A stretch of DNA of 64,000 bases from JALYXI01 sp963795835. GTDB taxonomy: Bacteria > Acidobacteriota > Terriglobia > Bryobacterales > Bryobacteraceae. The notes under the pieces are model-generated. The model worked only from the letters and a program-made list of their open reading frames with translations. It was not told the DNA's origin and searched no databases. Below are positions 17,029 through 26,644 of this stretch, piece by piece (within the stretch, counting starts at the first letter, position 1; the number at the start of each line of letters is the position of its first letter). The position numbers and the translations under genes were made by a program. The DNA lies in contig CAWCJC010000007.1 of the NCBI GenBank assembly GCA_963795835.1, positions 124,001 through 188,000 on the forward strand. The letters run 5' to 3'.

Positions 17029-17417
17029 TCGCTCTGCGCATTGCGATTGGAATCGCATTGGTGTACGCCTCCTATACGTTCTATACCCGATGGTCCGAAT
17101 CGAAGGATGCAGAGCGGCGGGTCCTAGAGAAATCGGCTGAGCAGGCGAAAGAAGATGTAGCGCGGCTGGGAGGCGACGCTCTGAAAATTACCGCGTTCTA
17201 CGCGAATCCGACCGCGATTTCCAAGGGCCAAACTTCGCGACTTTGCTACGGCGTAATCAACGCGACGGTTCTGGAATTGACTCCTCCGGTTGAAAAAGTC
17301 TGGCCCTCGCTGTCCCGGTGCTTCGATGTTTCGCCCCGGGAAAGCACGACGTACCGGTTGAGCGCGCACGGAAAAGGTGGGGTGGTGAGCAATTCCTTGA
17401 ACGTAACGGTTCAGTAG
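17025..17417 (+). CDS. Membrane-anchored protein with Ig-like domain
   Basis: A 130-residue protein. Its N-terminal helix (MIALRIAIGIALVYASYTFY) anchors it; a charged helical linker follows (ESKDAERRVLEKSAEQAKED). Then comes a beta domain with ITAFYANPTAISKGQTSRLC, PPVEKVWPSLSRCFDVSP and TTYRLSAHGKGG. The pattern PTAISKGQ...LCY...ESTTYRL...VSNSLNVTV is that of bacterial Ig-like domains. Two cysteines could pair. Its function is unknown. It overlaps the gene upstream by four bases. Confidence 0.65.
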   Translation: MIALRIAIGIALVYASYTFYTRWSESKDAERRVLEKSAEQAKEDVARLGGDALKITAFYANPTAISKGQTSRLCYGVINATVLELTPPVEKVWPSLSRCFDVSPRESTTYRLSAHGKGGVVSNSLNVTVQ

Positions 17418-17477
17418 AATGAAACTGATCTCCACGTTTTGGAGACCGGAGCGTCAAGCTTGTTTAAGGGACCAAAA

Positions 17478-18002
17478 GTGGAACTCGCCGCGGAATCCGC
17501 CCTTGCCAGCCAGGAACAGCGTAACCGTTTCGTTGAAGACAATTTGCGGCGTATCTTTCTGCAGATTTACCGCATGGTGGGGAACGTAGCGGACGCGCAG
17601 GATCTGGCGCAGGAAGCTTTCATCAAGGCCCTGCAGCGGCAGGAACAGCTGGTGGATCAGCAGAAAGCGGCGCATTGGTTATCCCGCATTGCAACGAACA
17701 CGGCACTTGATTTTTTGCGGCGGCACGGTCGGGTTTCGTTCTGTGAAATCGATCAGGCGCCGGAGAGCCATTCCGATTCGCCCGAAGCCCTGCTGCTGCG
17801 GACCGAGCATCACGATTATCTGCAGGACGCACTGGGAAGTTTGACGCCGCGGGAGCGCTCCGCGTTCGTACTTCGGGATATCGAGGAGTTGCCGGCAGAA
17901 GAAGTAGCGCACCGGCTCGGGTGTTCGCAGGCGACTGTGCGGAGCCACATCGCGAACGCAAGAATCAAGTTGAAGAAGTACATGGCGAGACGAAAACGAT
18001 GA
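17478..18002 (+). CDS. ECF-family sigma factor
   Basis: The GTG at 17478 is preferred because AAGGGA stands upstream; a TTG at 17439 is the longer option. Sigma2: NRFVEDNLRRIFLQIYRMVG, then VADAQDLAQEAFIKALQRQE. Sigma4: LTPRERSAFVLRDIEELPAE, then EVAHRLGCSQATVRSHIANA. The length of about 174 residues is normal for ECF factors. Its stop overlaps the anti-sigma gene by ATGA, the usual coupling of an ECF factor to its own anti-sigma factor. Confidence 0.9.
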   Translation: MELAAESALASQEQRNRFVEDNLRRIFLQIYRMVGNVADAQDLAQEAFIKALQRQEQLVDQQKAAHWLSRIATNTALDFLRRHGRVSFCEIDQAPESHSDSPEALLLRTEHHDYLQDALGSLTPRERSAFVLRDIEELPAEEVAHRLGCSQATVRSHIANARIKLKKYMARRKR

Positions 18003-18538
18003 CGCATCCTACCGAATCCGATCTGGCGCTCTATGCGGGCGGCGACCTGCCCTGGTTCCGGCAGTGGCGGGTGGCGCGGCATGTGACAGAATGCGGGGCC
18101 TGTCAGCGGGCGGGCGCAGAATACTCCGAATTGCGGACAATTAGAACCGCGGGTCCGGTGGTCAATTGGCAGACGCTGAGCGCGGAGATGAAGGCGAATA
18201 TCCGGTTGGGCCTGGAGGCGGGCGAGTGCGTGGGACACGCTCCGGCACCGCGGCCGATTATTTCCGGAATGCGGCTGGCTGTAGCGGGTGGGTTGTTGAC
18301 AGTTCTGGTGGCGGTAGGGGCTTACGTGAACCGGCCTGTATTGCGGCAGATTTCGGGCACCGTTCTGGAGGCTTCCGGCAGCGGCATCCAGGTGCGCGGA
18401 GTGCAGCAGACTTTGCGGATCATGAATCCCCCCTCCCAAAAGGTGATGTACACCGTAGGCGCGCAGGGCGAATTGACAGCGCGTTCGGTGGACCCGGCCA
18501 CGGGCAATGTGGCCATTACTCATGTTTATGGCGAATAG
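17999..18538 (+). CDS. Zinc-type anti-sigma factor
   Basis: The start is the ATG overlapping the sigma stop (MTHPTESDLALYAGGDLPWF). The ASD-type motif HVTECGACQ (HxxxCxxC) at about residues 25-33 binds zinc and the sigma factor. One membrane helix (GMRLAVAGGLLTVLVAVGAY) follows near residue 85, then an external domain of about 75 residues. It should hold the sigma factor of the preceding gene at the membrane until a signal arrives. The external end overlaps the next gene. Confidence 0.85.
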   Translation: MTHPTESDLALYAGGDLPWFRQWRVARHVTECGACQRAGAEYSELRTIRTAGPVVNWQTLSAEMKANIRLGLEAGECVGHAPAPRPIISGMRLAVAGGLLTVLVAVGAYVNRPVLRQISGTVLEASGSGIQVRGVQQTLRIMNPPSQKVMYTVGAQGELTARSVDPATGNVAITHVYGE

Positions 18539-19667
18539 ATTTTTAGTTCTGGCCTTGGGCGCGGCGGCAATGTCGTTTGCGCAGGAAACACCGCTCGATC
18601 CGAACAGTTCGATCAAGTTCAATCTGCCGCAAGGGTCGCCTGTCTCGATGATGTCGGCGAACTATGAAAATTCCCGGGCGACGGCGCGTGGTGGGGCGCT
18701 GGTGCTTGATCTCCATATCTCGTTGACCCTGCGGAACCAGGATTACAAGCGTATCCATGCGATCACAATGCTGGTTTCAGCTCATGAAACAGCAGCGGGC
18801 GGACGGGCTTCCTATTCCATTCCCACGCTCGATGTGAGACCGGGTGAATCATTTCCCCTGAAGATTGACGTGCAGTTGATTCGCCCGATTCAAGCGGGAG
18901 CGGGGCCGCTGGTGGAAGTGTCGCTCGATGGCGTGTTGTTCGAAGGCGCGAAGTTTTTCGGACCGAACAAGTTAAATTCGCAGCGGACGATGACGTTTTG
19001 GGAGATGCAAAATCAGCGCGACCGGAATTACCTGAAGCAAGTGCTGGCGACCCGCGGAAACACGGGTTTGCAGGACGAAATGGTGGCGAGTTTAAGCCGC
19101 CAGGCGGAACGTCCCGGGCTGGACGTGCAGGTGCGGCGCGGCGGGCGCGTAGTGGCGGGCTCAGCGGCGCCTAACCGGACGACGCAGTTCGCGTTTTTGA
19201 ATATCCCCCAGGCACCAGTGGAACTTACCGACGGTTGGGCGGAGATTTCCGGCAATGAAGCGAAGGACGCGAAGGTGCATCTGGATAACAAGTCGAAGCG
19301 GCCGGTCAGGTATGTGGAGGTGGGGTGGATTGTGAAAGATACCGCCGGTCATGAGTTTATGGCCGGGTCCATGCCTTCGGCCGAGGCGGAGATGTACTTG
19401 CCGGCGGGCCAGCGGGGCGAGATGTATCAGAACACCACGCTGCGGTTTTCGCACGGACCAGGGCAGCCGGTCGCGATCGGCAGCATGACCGGATTCGTCA
19501 ACCAGGTGGAGTACGCAGATGGGACCGTTTGGGTGCCCACGCGTGAAGCGCTTGGGAATTCCCATCTGGGTAAGCTGCTTTCGCCTTCGCCGGAGGAGCA
19601 ACGCCTGACGGATCTGTACCACAAGAAAGGCTTGGCGGCGCTGTTGCAGGATTTGAATCGCAATTAA
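18528..19667 (+). CDS. Exported protein, unknown function, in sigma/anti-sigma operon
   Basis: ATGs at 18522 and 18528 are both possible; 18528 (MANRFLVLALGAAAMSFAQE) gives the better signal peptide. The mature part of about 360 residues is beta-rich, with ALVLDLHISLTLRNQDYKRI, PGESFPLKIDVQLIRP, KRPVRYVEVGWIVKDTAG and a C-terminal helix. Conserved-looking parts suggest two immunoglobulin-like domains. It overlaps the anti-sigma gene by 11 bases and the next gene by one base (TAATG), so it belongs to the sigma-controlled operon and may be the envelope sensor or target. I do not recognise a named family. Confidence 0.75.
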   Translation: MANRFLVLALGAAAMSFAQETPLDPNSSIKFNLPQGSPVSMMSANYENSRATARGGALVLDLHISLTLRNQDYKRIHAITMLVSAHETAAGGRASYSIPTLDVRPGESFPLKIDVQLIRPIQAGAGPLVEVSLDGVLFEGAKFFGPNKLNSQRTMTFWEMQNQRDRNYLKQVLATRGNTGLQDEMVASLSRQAERPGLDVQVRRGGRVVAGSAAPNRTTQFAFLNIPQAPVELTDGWAEISGNEAKDAKVHLDNKSKRPVRYVEVGWIVKDTAGHEFMAGSMPSAEAEMYLPAGQRGEMYQNTTLRFSHGPGQPVAIGSMTGFVNQVEYADGTVWVPTREALGNSHLGKLLSPSPEEQRLTDLYHKKGLAALLQDLNRN

Positions 19668-19885
19668 TGGAATGGATCGGGCACCCGGTGGATTCGTTGC
19701 CGTTGCGCGAACGCGTAAAGCTGAACGGCAAGTGGATCGCGCTGGAAATTTACACGCCGGAGACGCTGCCGCTCAGGCTGATCGAAGCCGTAGGCGTTTC
19801 CACGGCCGAATGCGTCACGCAACTGCGCAATCGCGGTCTAGACCCGTCACGGTATGAGTTCACACTGATCACGCCGCCTTACTAA
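19667..19885 (+). CDS. Small protein, unknown function
   Basis: 72 residues (MEWIGHPVDSLPLRERVKLN), no signal peptide. The middle (KWIALEIYTPETLPLRLIEA) is mixed alpha/beta, ending PSRYEFTLITPPY. Its ATG overlaps the stop of the upstream gene (TAATG), a sign of reinitiation. It is the last gene of the sigma/anti-sigma operon. No family recognised. Confidence 0.6.
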   Translation: MEWIGHPVDSLPLRERVKLNGKWIALEIYTPETLPLRLIEAVGVSTAECVTQLRNRGLDPSRYEFTLITPPY

Positions 19886-19900
19886 GCAATACAATAGCGT

Positions 19901-22900
19901 ATGCGCTATCTGCTCTTTGTGCTGTGCCCAGCACTGCTCGCAGCCCAGGACCTTTCCCTCTTTCAATCTCTGAAATACCGGTCGATTGGGCCCTATCGCG
20001 GAGGCCGGGTGACGACAGTCACAGGAGTCGATTCTGTTCCGGGAACTTTTTATTACGGAGCTACCGGCGGAGGCGTTTGGAAGACCACGGATAGCGGGCT
20101 GAATTGGGATTCCCTTTCCGATGGGCAGCCGTTCGGAACCGGCTCAGTGGGTGCAATCGATGTGGCGCCTTCTGACCCGAACATCATCTACGTCGGGATG
20201 GGAGAATCTCCCATCCGTGGGGATTTCAGCTATGGCGACGGCATGTATAAGTCCGTCGATGCGGGCAAGACCTGGAAACATATCGGTCTGATGAACACGC
20301 GGCAGATTGCGCGCGTGAAGGTGAATCCGAAGAATCCGGATATTGTCTATGTCGCGGCCCTGGGGCATGTATGGGCGCCAAATGAAGAGCGCGGCATTTA
20401 CAAGACGATTGACGGCGGCAAAACCTGGAAGCAGGTGTTTACGCGCGGGCCCAAGGCGGGTGCTATCGATCTGGTGTTCGATCCTTCAAACGCGAACGTG
20501 TTGTGGGCGGGTTTTTGGGAGGTGTATCGCAAGCCCTGGACGCTGGAATCCGGTGGACCGGGCAGCGGGCTGTTCAAGACCGCGGACGCGGGGGAAACCT
20601 GGACGGACATGACGCGTTCGCCCGGGTTGCCGAAGGGCATGGTCGGTAACGTAGCGCTGGCGATTTCGCCGGCCAACCCGGAGCGCATGTGGGCCATGAT
20701 TGAGGCGGAAGATGGCGGGCTTTTCCGGAGCGAGAACGGAGGGAAAAACTGGGCCAAGGTGAATGAAGATCGGAAGCTGCGGCAACGGGCCTGGTACTTC
20801 AACCGGATCTTTGCGGATACGAAAAACCAGGACGTGATATACGCGGCAAACGTAGGGTTCTTCCGGTCAAGCGATGGCGGCAAGACATTCCCGGCCACGA
20901 TCATGACGCCGCATGGAGACAACCACGATTTGTGGATTTCGCCTTCCGACCCGCAGCGAATGATTGAAGGGAACGATGGTGGCGCTGTGGTGACCGTGAA
21001 TGGCGGGCGCACCTGGACCGATGTGGCGCAGCCGACCGCGCAGTTTTATCGCGTGACGCTCGATGACGATTTCCCGTACAACATCTACGGCGCGCAGCAA
21101 GACAATACAACCGTGAAGATTGCGAGCCGCACACTGACCGGGAGCATCGATACCAGCGACTGGTATCCGGTGGGCGGCGGCGAGAGCGGTTGGATTGCGC
21201 CGTATCCGAAGAATCCCGATGTGGTGTTTGCAGGTTCCTATGACGGGCTGATTACCCGGTATGACCACAAGACGAAGCAGATGCGCAACGTGACCGTGTG
21301 GCCCGATAATCCGATGGGCGCCGGAGCTGAGGCGATGAAGTATCGATTTCAGTGGAATTTCCCGCTCCTGTTTTCGCCGCATGACCCGGAGTTGTTGTAC
21401 GCGGGAAGCAATGTGCTGTTCGCATCGCGGGACCAGGGGCAGACCTGGAAAGCAATCTCGCCGGATCTGACGAGGAATGACAAAGCGAAGCAGCAATCGT
21501 CGGGCGGGCCGCTTACGAAAGACAACACGAGCGTGGAGTATTACTGCACCATCTTCACGGTTTCGGAATCGCCAATGAAGAAGGGGCTGATTTGGGCGGG
21601 TTCTGACGACGGCCTGGTGCATGTCACGCAGGATGGCGGCGCCCACTGGCAGAACGTAACGCCCAAGGGAATGCCGGAGTGGATGCAGATCAATTCGATT
21701 GAGGCGTCGCCCAGCGCGCCCGGTACGGCGTACTTCGCGGGCACCATGTATAAGTGGGATGATAACCGTCCCTATTTATTCAAGACGACGGATTACGGAA
21801 AGAGCTGGGTAGCAATCAACAACGGCCTGCCTGCTAACGCGCCGACTCGCGTGGTGCGGGAAGATCCGAATCGCGCCGGATTACTGTTCGCGGGAACGGA
21901 AACGGGAATTTATCTTTCGTTTGACGGAGGAGCGAAATGGCAGCAGTTCCAGTTGAATCTGCCGGTGGTTCAGATTTCGGATTTGGCCTTCCATAAGCGC
22001 GAGAAGGATCTGGTGGTGGCGACGCATGGAAGGTCCTTCTGGGTATTTGACGATTTGCCGTTGTTGTATCAGGCGGCTGCGGTGCAATCTGCTGCCGCGC
22101 AATCTAAGGAAGCGAAGTTGTTTCCGCCCAAGGATACTTACCGGCTGCCCGGCGGGGGCGGACGGCGCGAGCGCGGCGGCCACGCCACCGTGGGGGCAAA
22201 TCCGGCTTCTGGCGCTGTAGTTTACTTCTCTCTGGCCGAGAAGCCGAAGGGCGAAGCAAAGCTCGAGTTCCTGGACGAGAAGGGCACGCTGATTCGCGAT
22301 TTTTCGAGCAAGGTAGCCGAGAAGCGCGCCTCCGAAGCGCCGGCCAGCAGCGCGGAAGAAGAGGAGTTCGCGCCCCGAAGCAGCGGTTCCACGCGCGTGC
22401 CCACCGAGGTAGGGCTGAATAAGTTCGTGTGGGATTTGCGGTATCCCGGATGCCGTGCAGTTTCCCGGAATGATTTTGTGGGCGGGAACAGTTCGGGGCC
22501 CAGCAGTGGTTCCCGGCAAGTATACGGTCCGCTTGACCGTTGACGGCAAAGCACAGACGCAGACGTTTCTGGTCCAGAAGGATCCGCGGCTTACTACGAC
22601 TCCGCAAGAGTATCTGAGCCAGTTAGAGCTCGAATTACAAATCCGAGATAAGTTGACGAAGACGAACCAGACGGTGCTCGATATCCGCGACGTACGAAAG
22701 CAGATTAACGAACTTGCCGCGCGGACGAAGAACGCATTGGTCATTGAGCGCGCGAAGGCGCTGACAAAGAACATGACCGAAGTGGAGGAAGCGCTATATC
22801 AAACAAAGAATAAGGCGAATGAAGATCCGTTAAACTTTCCGATCAAGCTGAATAACAAGATCGCCGGCGTGCTTGCAGCGCTGGAGATGTCGGATTCGCC

Positions 22901-23054
22901 CCCCACGCAATCGCAATCCATGGTTTATGAGGATTTATCGACTGCAATCAACGCGCAACTTCGGCGCTGGGATGAAATCGTAACCCGGGATCTTCCGCAG
23001 TTCAACAAGCTGGTGCGGGATCAGAATATTCCGGCGGTGGGCGGGAACCAATAA
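19901..23054 (+). CDS. Sortilin/VPS10- and BNR-type propeller exported protein (frameshifted)
   Basis: A signal peptide (MRYLLFVLCPALLAAQ) is followed by a 10-bladed BNR/Asp-box propeller: SLKYRSIGPYRGGRVTTVTG, GGVWKTTDSGLNW, GGLFRSENGGKNW, FFRSSDGGKTF, LVHVTQDGGAHW, IYLSFDGGAKW. The end of this frame reads FVWDLRYPG. One base later the protein continues VQFPGMILWAGTVRGPAVVP, then YTVRLTVDG and a helical tail. Removing one C from the CCC at 22445-22447 gives YPDAVQFPGM and one protein of about 1050 residues. Such proteins are plentiful in Solibacter-type genomes and are named glycosyl hydrolases by similarity, but catalysis is unproven. The starts of the second part at 22455 and later are not real. 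Confidence 0.85.
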
Positions 23055-23058
23055 ACAC

Positions 23059-24159
23059 TTGGAGCGGCTTACTTCGCTAGACGCATTCCGGGGCGCGACC
23101 ATTGCGTCGATGATTCTGGTGAATAACCCTGGGAGTTGGGACCAGGTGTACGAGCAGTTGGACCATTCGGTTTGGAATGGATGGACTCTGACCGACATGG
23201 TGTTCCCTTCTTTCCTGTGGATGGTGGGCGTAAGTATGACGCTTTCATTCAGCAAGCGGCTGCAGCAGGACCATTCGCGCGGGCGCCTGATGCTGCATTC
23301 CGTGCGGCGATCCGCGTTGATTCTGGTTGTCGCCTATGCATTGCAGCAGTTCCCGTTCTATACCTTTGAGGCAATTCGAATCCCGGGGGTGCTGCAGCGA
23401 ATCGCAGTGTGTTATGTAATTGCCGCGGCGATTTGGTTGTATACCGGAACGCGCGGCGTGGTGATCGCGCTTAGTGTCTTGCTCATCGGCTACTGGATGC
23501 TCATGACTCTGTACCCCGTGCCTGGGTTCGGGCCGGGTGTGCTGACCAAGGATGGCAACTTTGCAAAGTATATCGATGGCCTGGTGTTGAGCGGGCATAT
23601 GTGGCGGCAGACGCGAGATTGGGACCCCGAAGGAATTGTCAGTACTCTTCCGGCAATTGCGACCACTTTGTTTGGGATCTTGGCGGGAGTTTTCCTGAAA
23701 AGCGCCAGGCCCCAGGCGGAGAAGACTTCCTGGTTATTTGCGAGTTCCTGTTTGTTGGTGTTGTGTGGGACTGTGATGAACATCTGGATGCCGATCAATA
23801 AGAATCTGTGGACCAGTACTTTCGCGGTGTTTATGGCGGGAATGTCTATGGGGTTGTTCACTCTCTTCTACTGGTTCATCGACGTGGAGGGGCATAAGAG
23901 GTGGGCTAAGCCGCTGGTCATTTATGGTATGAATGCGCTTGCCGCTTATGTGTTGTCCGGGGTCATTGCGCGGTTGATGGAGGTGATAACGATCGGGAAT
24001 CGGCCGGCGCAGACGGTCCAGGTTTGGGTATATCGGAATGTTTTGCTGTCTTTGGCTTCACCAAAGCGGGCATCGGTTCTGTACGCGCTTGCGAATGTCG
24101 CTGTAGTGTTTTGTTTTAGCTATCTGCTGTACCGGAGGAAGTGGTTGATCCGGCTTTAG
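23059..24159 (+). CDS. Polytopic membrane protein of the heparan-alpha-glucosaminide acetyltransferase / DUF5009 type
   Basis: It starts at a TTG five bases after the propeller gene (LERLTSLDAFRGATIASMIL). The first-helix motif SLDAFRG and FPSFLWMVGVSMTLSFSKR are those of HGSNAT-like acyltransferases (DUF5009). Further segments are GVLQRIAVCYVIAAAIWLYT, TLPAIATTLFGILAGVF and VYRNVLLSLASP. About ten membrane helices can be counted over 366 residues. Its likely role is transmembrane acetylation of a sugar; the acceptor is not known. It may form an operon with the propeller gene upstream. Confidence 0.75.
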   Translation: MERLTSLDAFRGATIASMILVNNPGSWDQVYEQLDHSVWNGWTLTDMVFPSFLWMVGVSMTLSFSKRLQQDHSRGRLMLHSVRRSALILVVAYALQQFPFYTFEAIRIPGVLQRIAVCYVIAAAIWLYTGTRGVVIALSVLLIGYWMLMTLYPVPGFGPGVLTKDGNFAKYIDGLVLSGHMWRQTRDWDPEGIVSTLPAIATTLFGILAGVFLKSARPQAEKTSWLFASSCLLVLCGTVMNIWMPINKNLWTSTFAVFMAGMSMGLFTLFYWFIDVEGHKRWAKPLVIYGMNALAAYVLSGVIARLMEVITIGNRPAQTVQVWVYRNVLLSLASPKRASVLYALANVAVVFCFSYLLYRRKWLIRL

Positions 24160-24160
24160 A

Positions 24161-24799
24161 TCACCGTCCGTGGGCTGGCGCAACATTGGCTCTTACCGAG
24201 CGGAGTTGGGCATCTTCCAGGCGTTTGGCTTCCTGCCAGGTGTAAAGCATTCGGTGAATCACGGTTAGGTTGGATAGCACGGCGATAACCCAGAGCGCGG
24301 GGGCCATTCTGTCGAACAGGCCACCGATAATAATCAGGACTACTCGTTCCGGGCGCTCCAGGAATCCTACTTTACACTTCGGGATTTCGTTTTCCGCCCT
24401 CGCACGGGTATAACTCACCATTACCGAACCCGTCATTACAACTGCTGTCAAGACGATGTAGAAGAAGCGATTGATCGACGCGTAATAGACCAACAGGCCT
24501 ATATAGAGGCCCAGGTCGGAGTATCGGTCCAGCACGGAATCGAAGAAGCCGCCGAATCTGGTGACGCGGTTCGTTTCCCGGGCAACGCGTCCATCGACCA
24601 TGTCAAAGAGACCCGCGCCAATCACGACCAGTGCGCCCGGCAGCAACTTGCCGGCAGCGAAGAGAAAGGCCGCCCAGACATTAATCAGCAGGCCAATAAA
24701 GGTAAGCACATTGGGGTGGATTCTTGACAGCGCGAGCGTGTTGACGATCGTCTCCAGGATCTTGCCGCAGAACCAACCAATGCTCCTTGTTACCGTCAT
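24161..24799 (-). CDS. CDP-alcohol phosphatidyltransferase family protein
   Basis: A 212-residue membrane protein. The full family signature is present: DMVDGRVARETNRVTRFGGF then FDSVLDRYSD, matching Dx2DGx2ARx8Gx3Dx3D. Five to six helices surround it (NVLTFIGLLINVWAAFLF, PGALVVIGAGLF, LGLYIGLLVYYASINRFFYI). It transfers a phosphatidyl group from CDP-diacylglycerol to an alcohol such as inositol phosphate or glycerol phosphate, in the inner membrane. The exact acceptor cannot be told. It lies six bases after greA on the same strand, and its 3' end nearly meets the end of the converging gene at 24159. Confidence 0.85.
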   Translation of the reverse strand: MTVTRSIGWFCGKILETIVNTLALSRIHPNVLTFIGLLINVWAAFLFAAGKLLPGALVVIGAGLFDMVDGRVARETNRVTRFGGFFDSVLDRYSDLGLYIGLLVYYASINRFFYIVLTAVVMTGSVMVSYTRARAENEIPKCKVGFLERPERVVLIIIGGLFDRMAPALWVIAVLSNLTVIHRMLYTWQEAKRLEDAQLRSVRANVAPAHGR

Positions 24800-24805
24800 A
24801 ATTGC

Positions 24806-25273
24806 TTACGCCATTTCGTGAATGGTTTTGAGCCTCAGAATCTCCAGTTCCTTCATCCCGCCGGGGAGTTGAACTTTCACGACATCACCGATTTCCTTCC
24901 CTACCAGGCTGCGGCCGATCGGCGAGCCGGTTGAGATCATTCCGCGCGCTGCGTCGGTTTCCTCCGTCATCACCAGCGTGTAGGTCAACTCTTCGTCCTT
25001 CTTTAAATCCAGCACGACGACTTCCGAACCCAAACCCACTCTATCCGTGGGAATCCTGGTGAAATCGATCATGCTGACCTCGGCTAACCGCCCCTTTAAC
25101 TGGTTGAGTTTCGCGTTCACCATCCCCTGGCGCTCTTTGGCGGCGTGGTACTCCGCGTTTTCTTTGAGGTCGCCATGGGCGCGCGCGGTCAGGATCTGCC
25201 GGGGCAGTTCGACCCGCATTTCGATTTCAAGGGCGGCGATTTCATCCTGGATCTTCTTTTTGATGTCGAGCAT
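24806..25273 (-). CDS. greA: Transcription elongation factor GreA
   Basis: 155 residues. An N-terminal coiled coil (LDIKKKIQDEIAALEIEMRV, ENAEYHAAKERQGMVNAKLN) carries the acidic tip residues near GDLKENAEY. The C-terminal FKBP-like part has VGLGSEVVVLDLKKDEELTY, STGSPIGRSLVGKEIGD and VKVQLPGGMKELEIL. It rescues backtracked RNA polymerase by stimulating transcript cleavage. Length and motifs fit GreA. Confidence 0.93.
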   Translation of the reverse strand: MLDIKKKIQDEIAALEIEMRVELPRQILTARAHGDLKENAEYHAAKERQGMVNAKLNQLKGRLAEVSMIDFTRIPTDRVGLGSEVVVLDLKKDEELTYTLVMTEETDAARGMISTGSPIGRSLVGKEIGDVVKVQLPGGMKELEILRLKTIHEMA

Positions 25274-25287
25274 TGCCTAATCCGCCA

Positions 25288-26644
25288 TTATAGCGGCTTC
25301 AAATCGTGCAGAAGCGTCGGAATCAGTTCGGAAACCGTCGGATGGATGTGCATGGCATTGAGCAGTGTAGCCGATGTTCCTTTGGCATACATGGTGTCCA
25401 AAACGCAGTGGATCGCTTCGTCGCATTCCACGCCGAGAAACGAGGCTCCCAGGATTTCGTGCGTGTCGGCGGCTACCAGAATTTTCAGGAATCCCTTGTC
25501 TTCGCCCTTCTCGACCGCGCGCCCAACTCTGGTCATCGGACGAGTGGCCACAAGCGCCTTCCGGCCTGACTTCCGGACTTCCGACTCAGTCATGCCGACG
25601 CGGCCCAGCGGTGGATCAATATAGACGTTATAGGCTGTGATTCGGTCCGAAACGCGGCGGGAGTGAGGCTGTTTACGATTCGCGGAAACAATTTCGTAGT
25701 CGTTATAGGAGGAGTGGGTCCAGGCGCCTTTGCCGTTACAATCGCCCATAGCCCAGATACCGTCCACGCTGGTGCGGAGTTCGTCATCCACTTCGATAAA
25801 GCCTTTCTGATCCAGATGCAGACCGGCGGCTTCCGCGTTCAAGCTGTCCGTGTTCGGGATTCGGCCAAGCCCAACCAGGAGATGCGATCCCGAAGCTTCC
25901 CCGCCCGCCCAAGTAATGCGGATCCCAGGAGAAACAGCAATGCCCTCAGCGCCAGTCACGATGCGAATCTCTTCGTCTTCCAGAATGCGGCGGACTGCAT
26001 CGGTGACGTCATGGTCTTCGCGGCTCAGCAGATTGGGCGCGCGCTCAATCACGGTTACTTTGCTGCCGAAGCGGCGGTACATCTGGGCAAATTCGAGCCC
26101 GATATAACTGCCGCCCAGAATCAGTAAGTGTTCAGGCAGGAAATCCACATCCACCATGCCGGAGTTGGTGAAGTAGGGAACGCCGGCAAGACCGGGGATA
26201 TCCGGGGATGGCAGCGCGACCCCCGGTGTTGAGATAAATCTCCGGGGCTTCCAGAGTCTCTCCGTTGACCTCGAGCGTATGCGGGCCGGTGAAGCGGGCA
26301 TGGCCTTCAATCACGCGGCAACCTTGAAGCTCGACGAGCGACTTGCGGACGCCGCTTTCGGACTGGCCCGCGACAGAATCCTTTCGCGCGCGAACCTTCT
26401 TCATGTCGACGGAGATGGGTCCGGCAATATTCACGCCGTATTGAGAAGCGCGGCGAGCTACCCAGGCCGTGCGAGCGCTGGCAATCAGTGTCTTCGTAGG
26501 GATGCAGCCGGTGTTGACGCATGTGCCTCCGAAACGCTTACGCTCAATGAGGGCGATCGCTTTCCCTTCAGCGGCGAGATCGTGCGCCAGGGACGGTCCT
26601 GCCTGCCCGGCGCCGATAATGATGGCGTCGAAATGAGTGGACAC
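25288..26644 (-). CDS. FAD/NAD(P)H disulfide reductase, mercuric reductase or dihydrolipoyl dehydrogenase type (frameshifted)
   Basis: GTG start at 26644, overlapping the subtilase stop. The N-terminal part has the FAD Rossmann motif AIIIGAGQAGPSLAHDLA and redox-active GGTCVNTGCIPTKTLIAS, then LEAPEIYLNTGGRAAIP. The frame shifts by one base at the GGGG 26204-26207; the next frame continues DIPGLAGVPYFTNSG, the NAD motif HLLILGGSYIGLEFAQMY, FAD motif GIWAMGDCNGKGAW and C-terminal HIHPTVSELIPTLLHDL (catalytic His-Glu). Deleting one G joins AAIP to DIPGLAG. The CxxxxC active-site spacing is normal. A distal CC pair typical of true MerA is absent, so a general disulfide reductase is likelier than mercuric reductase. 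Confidence 0.85.
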
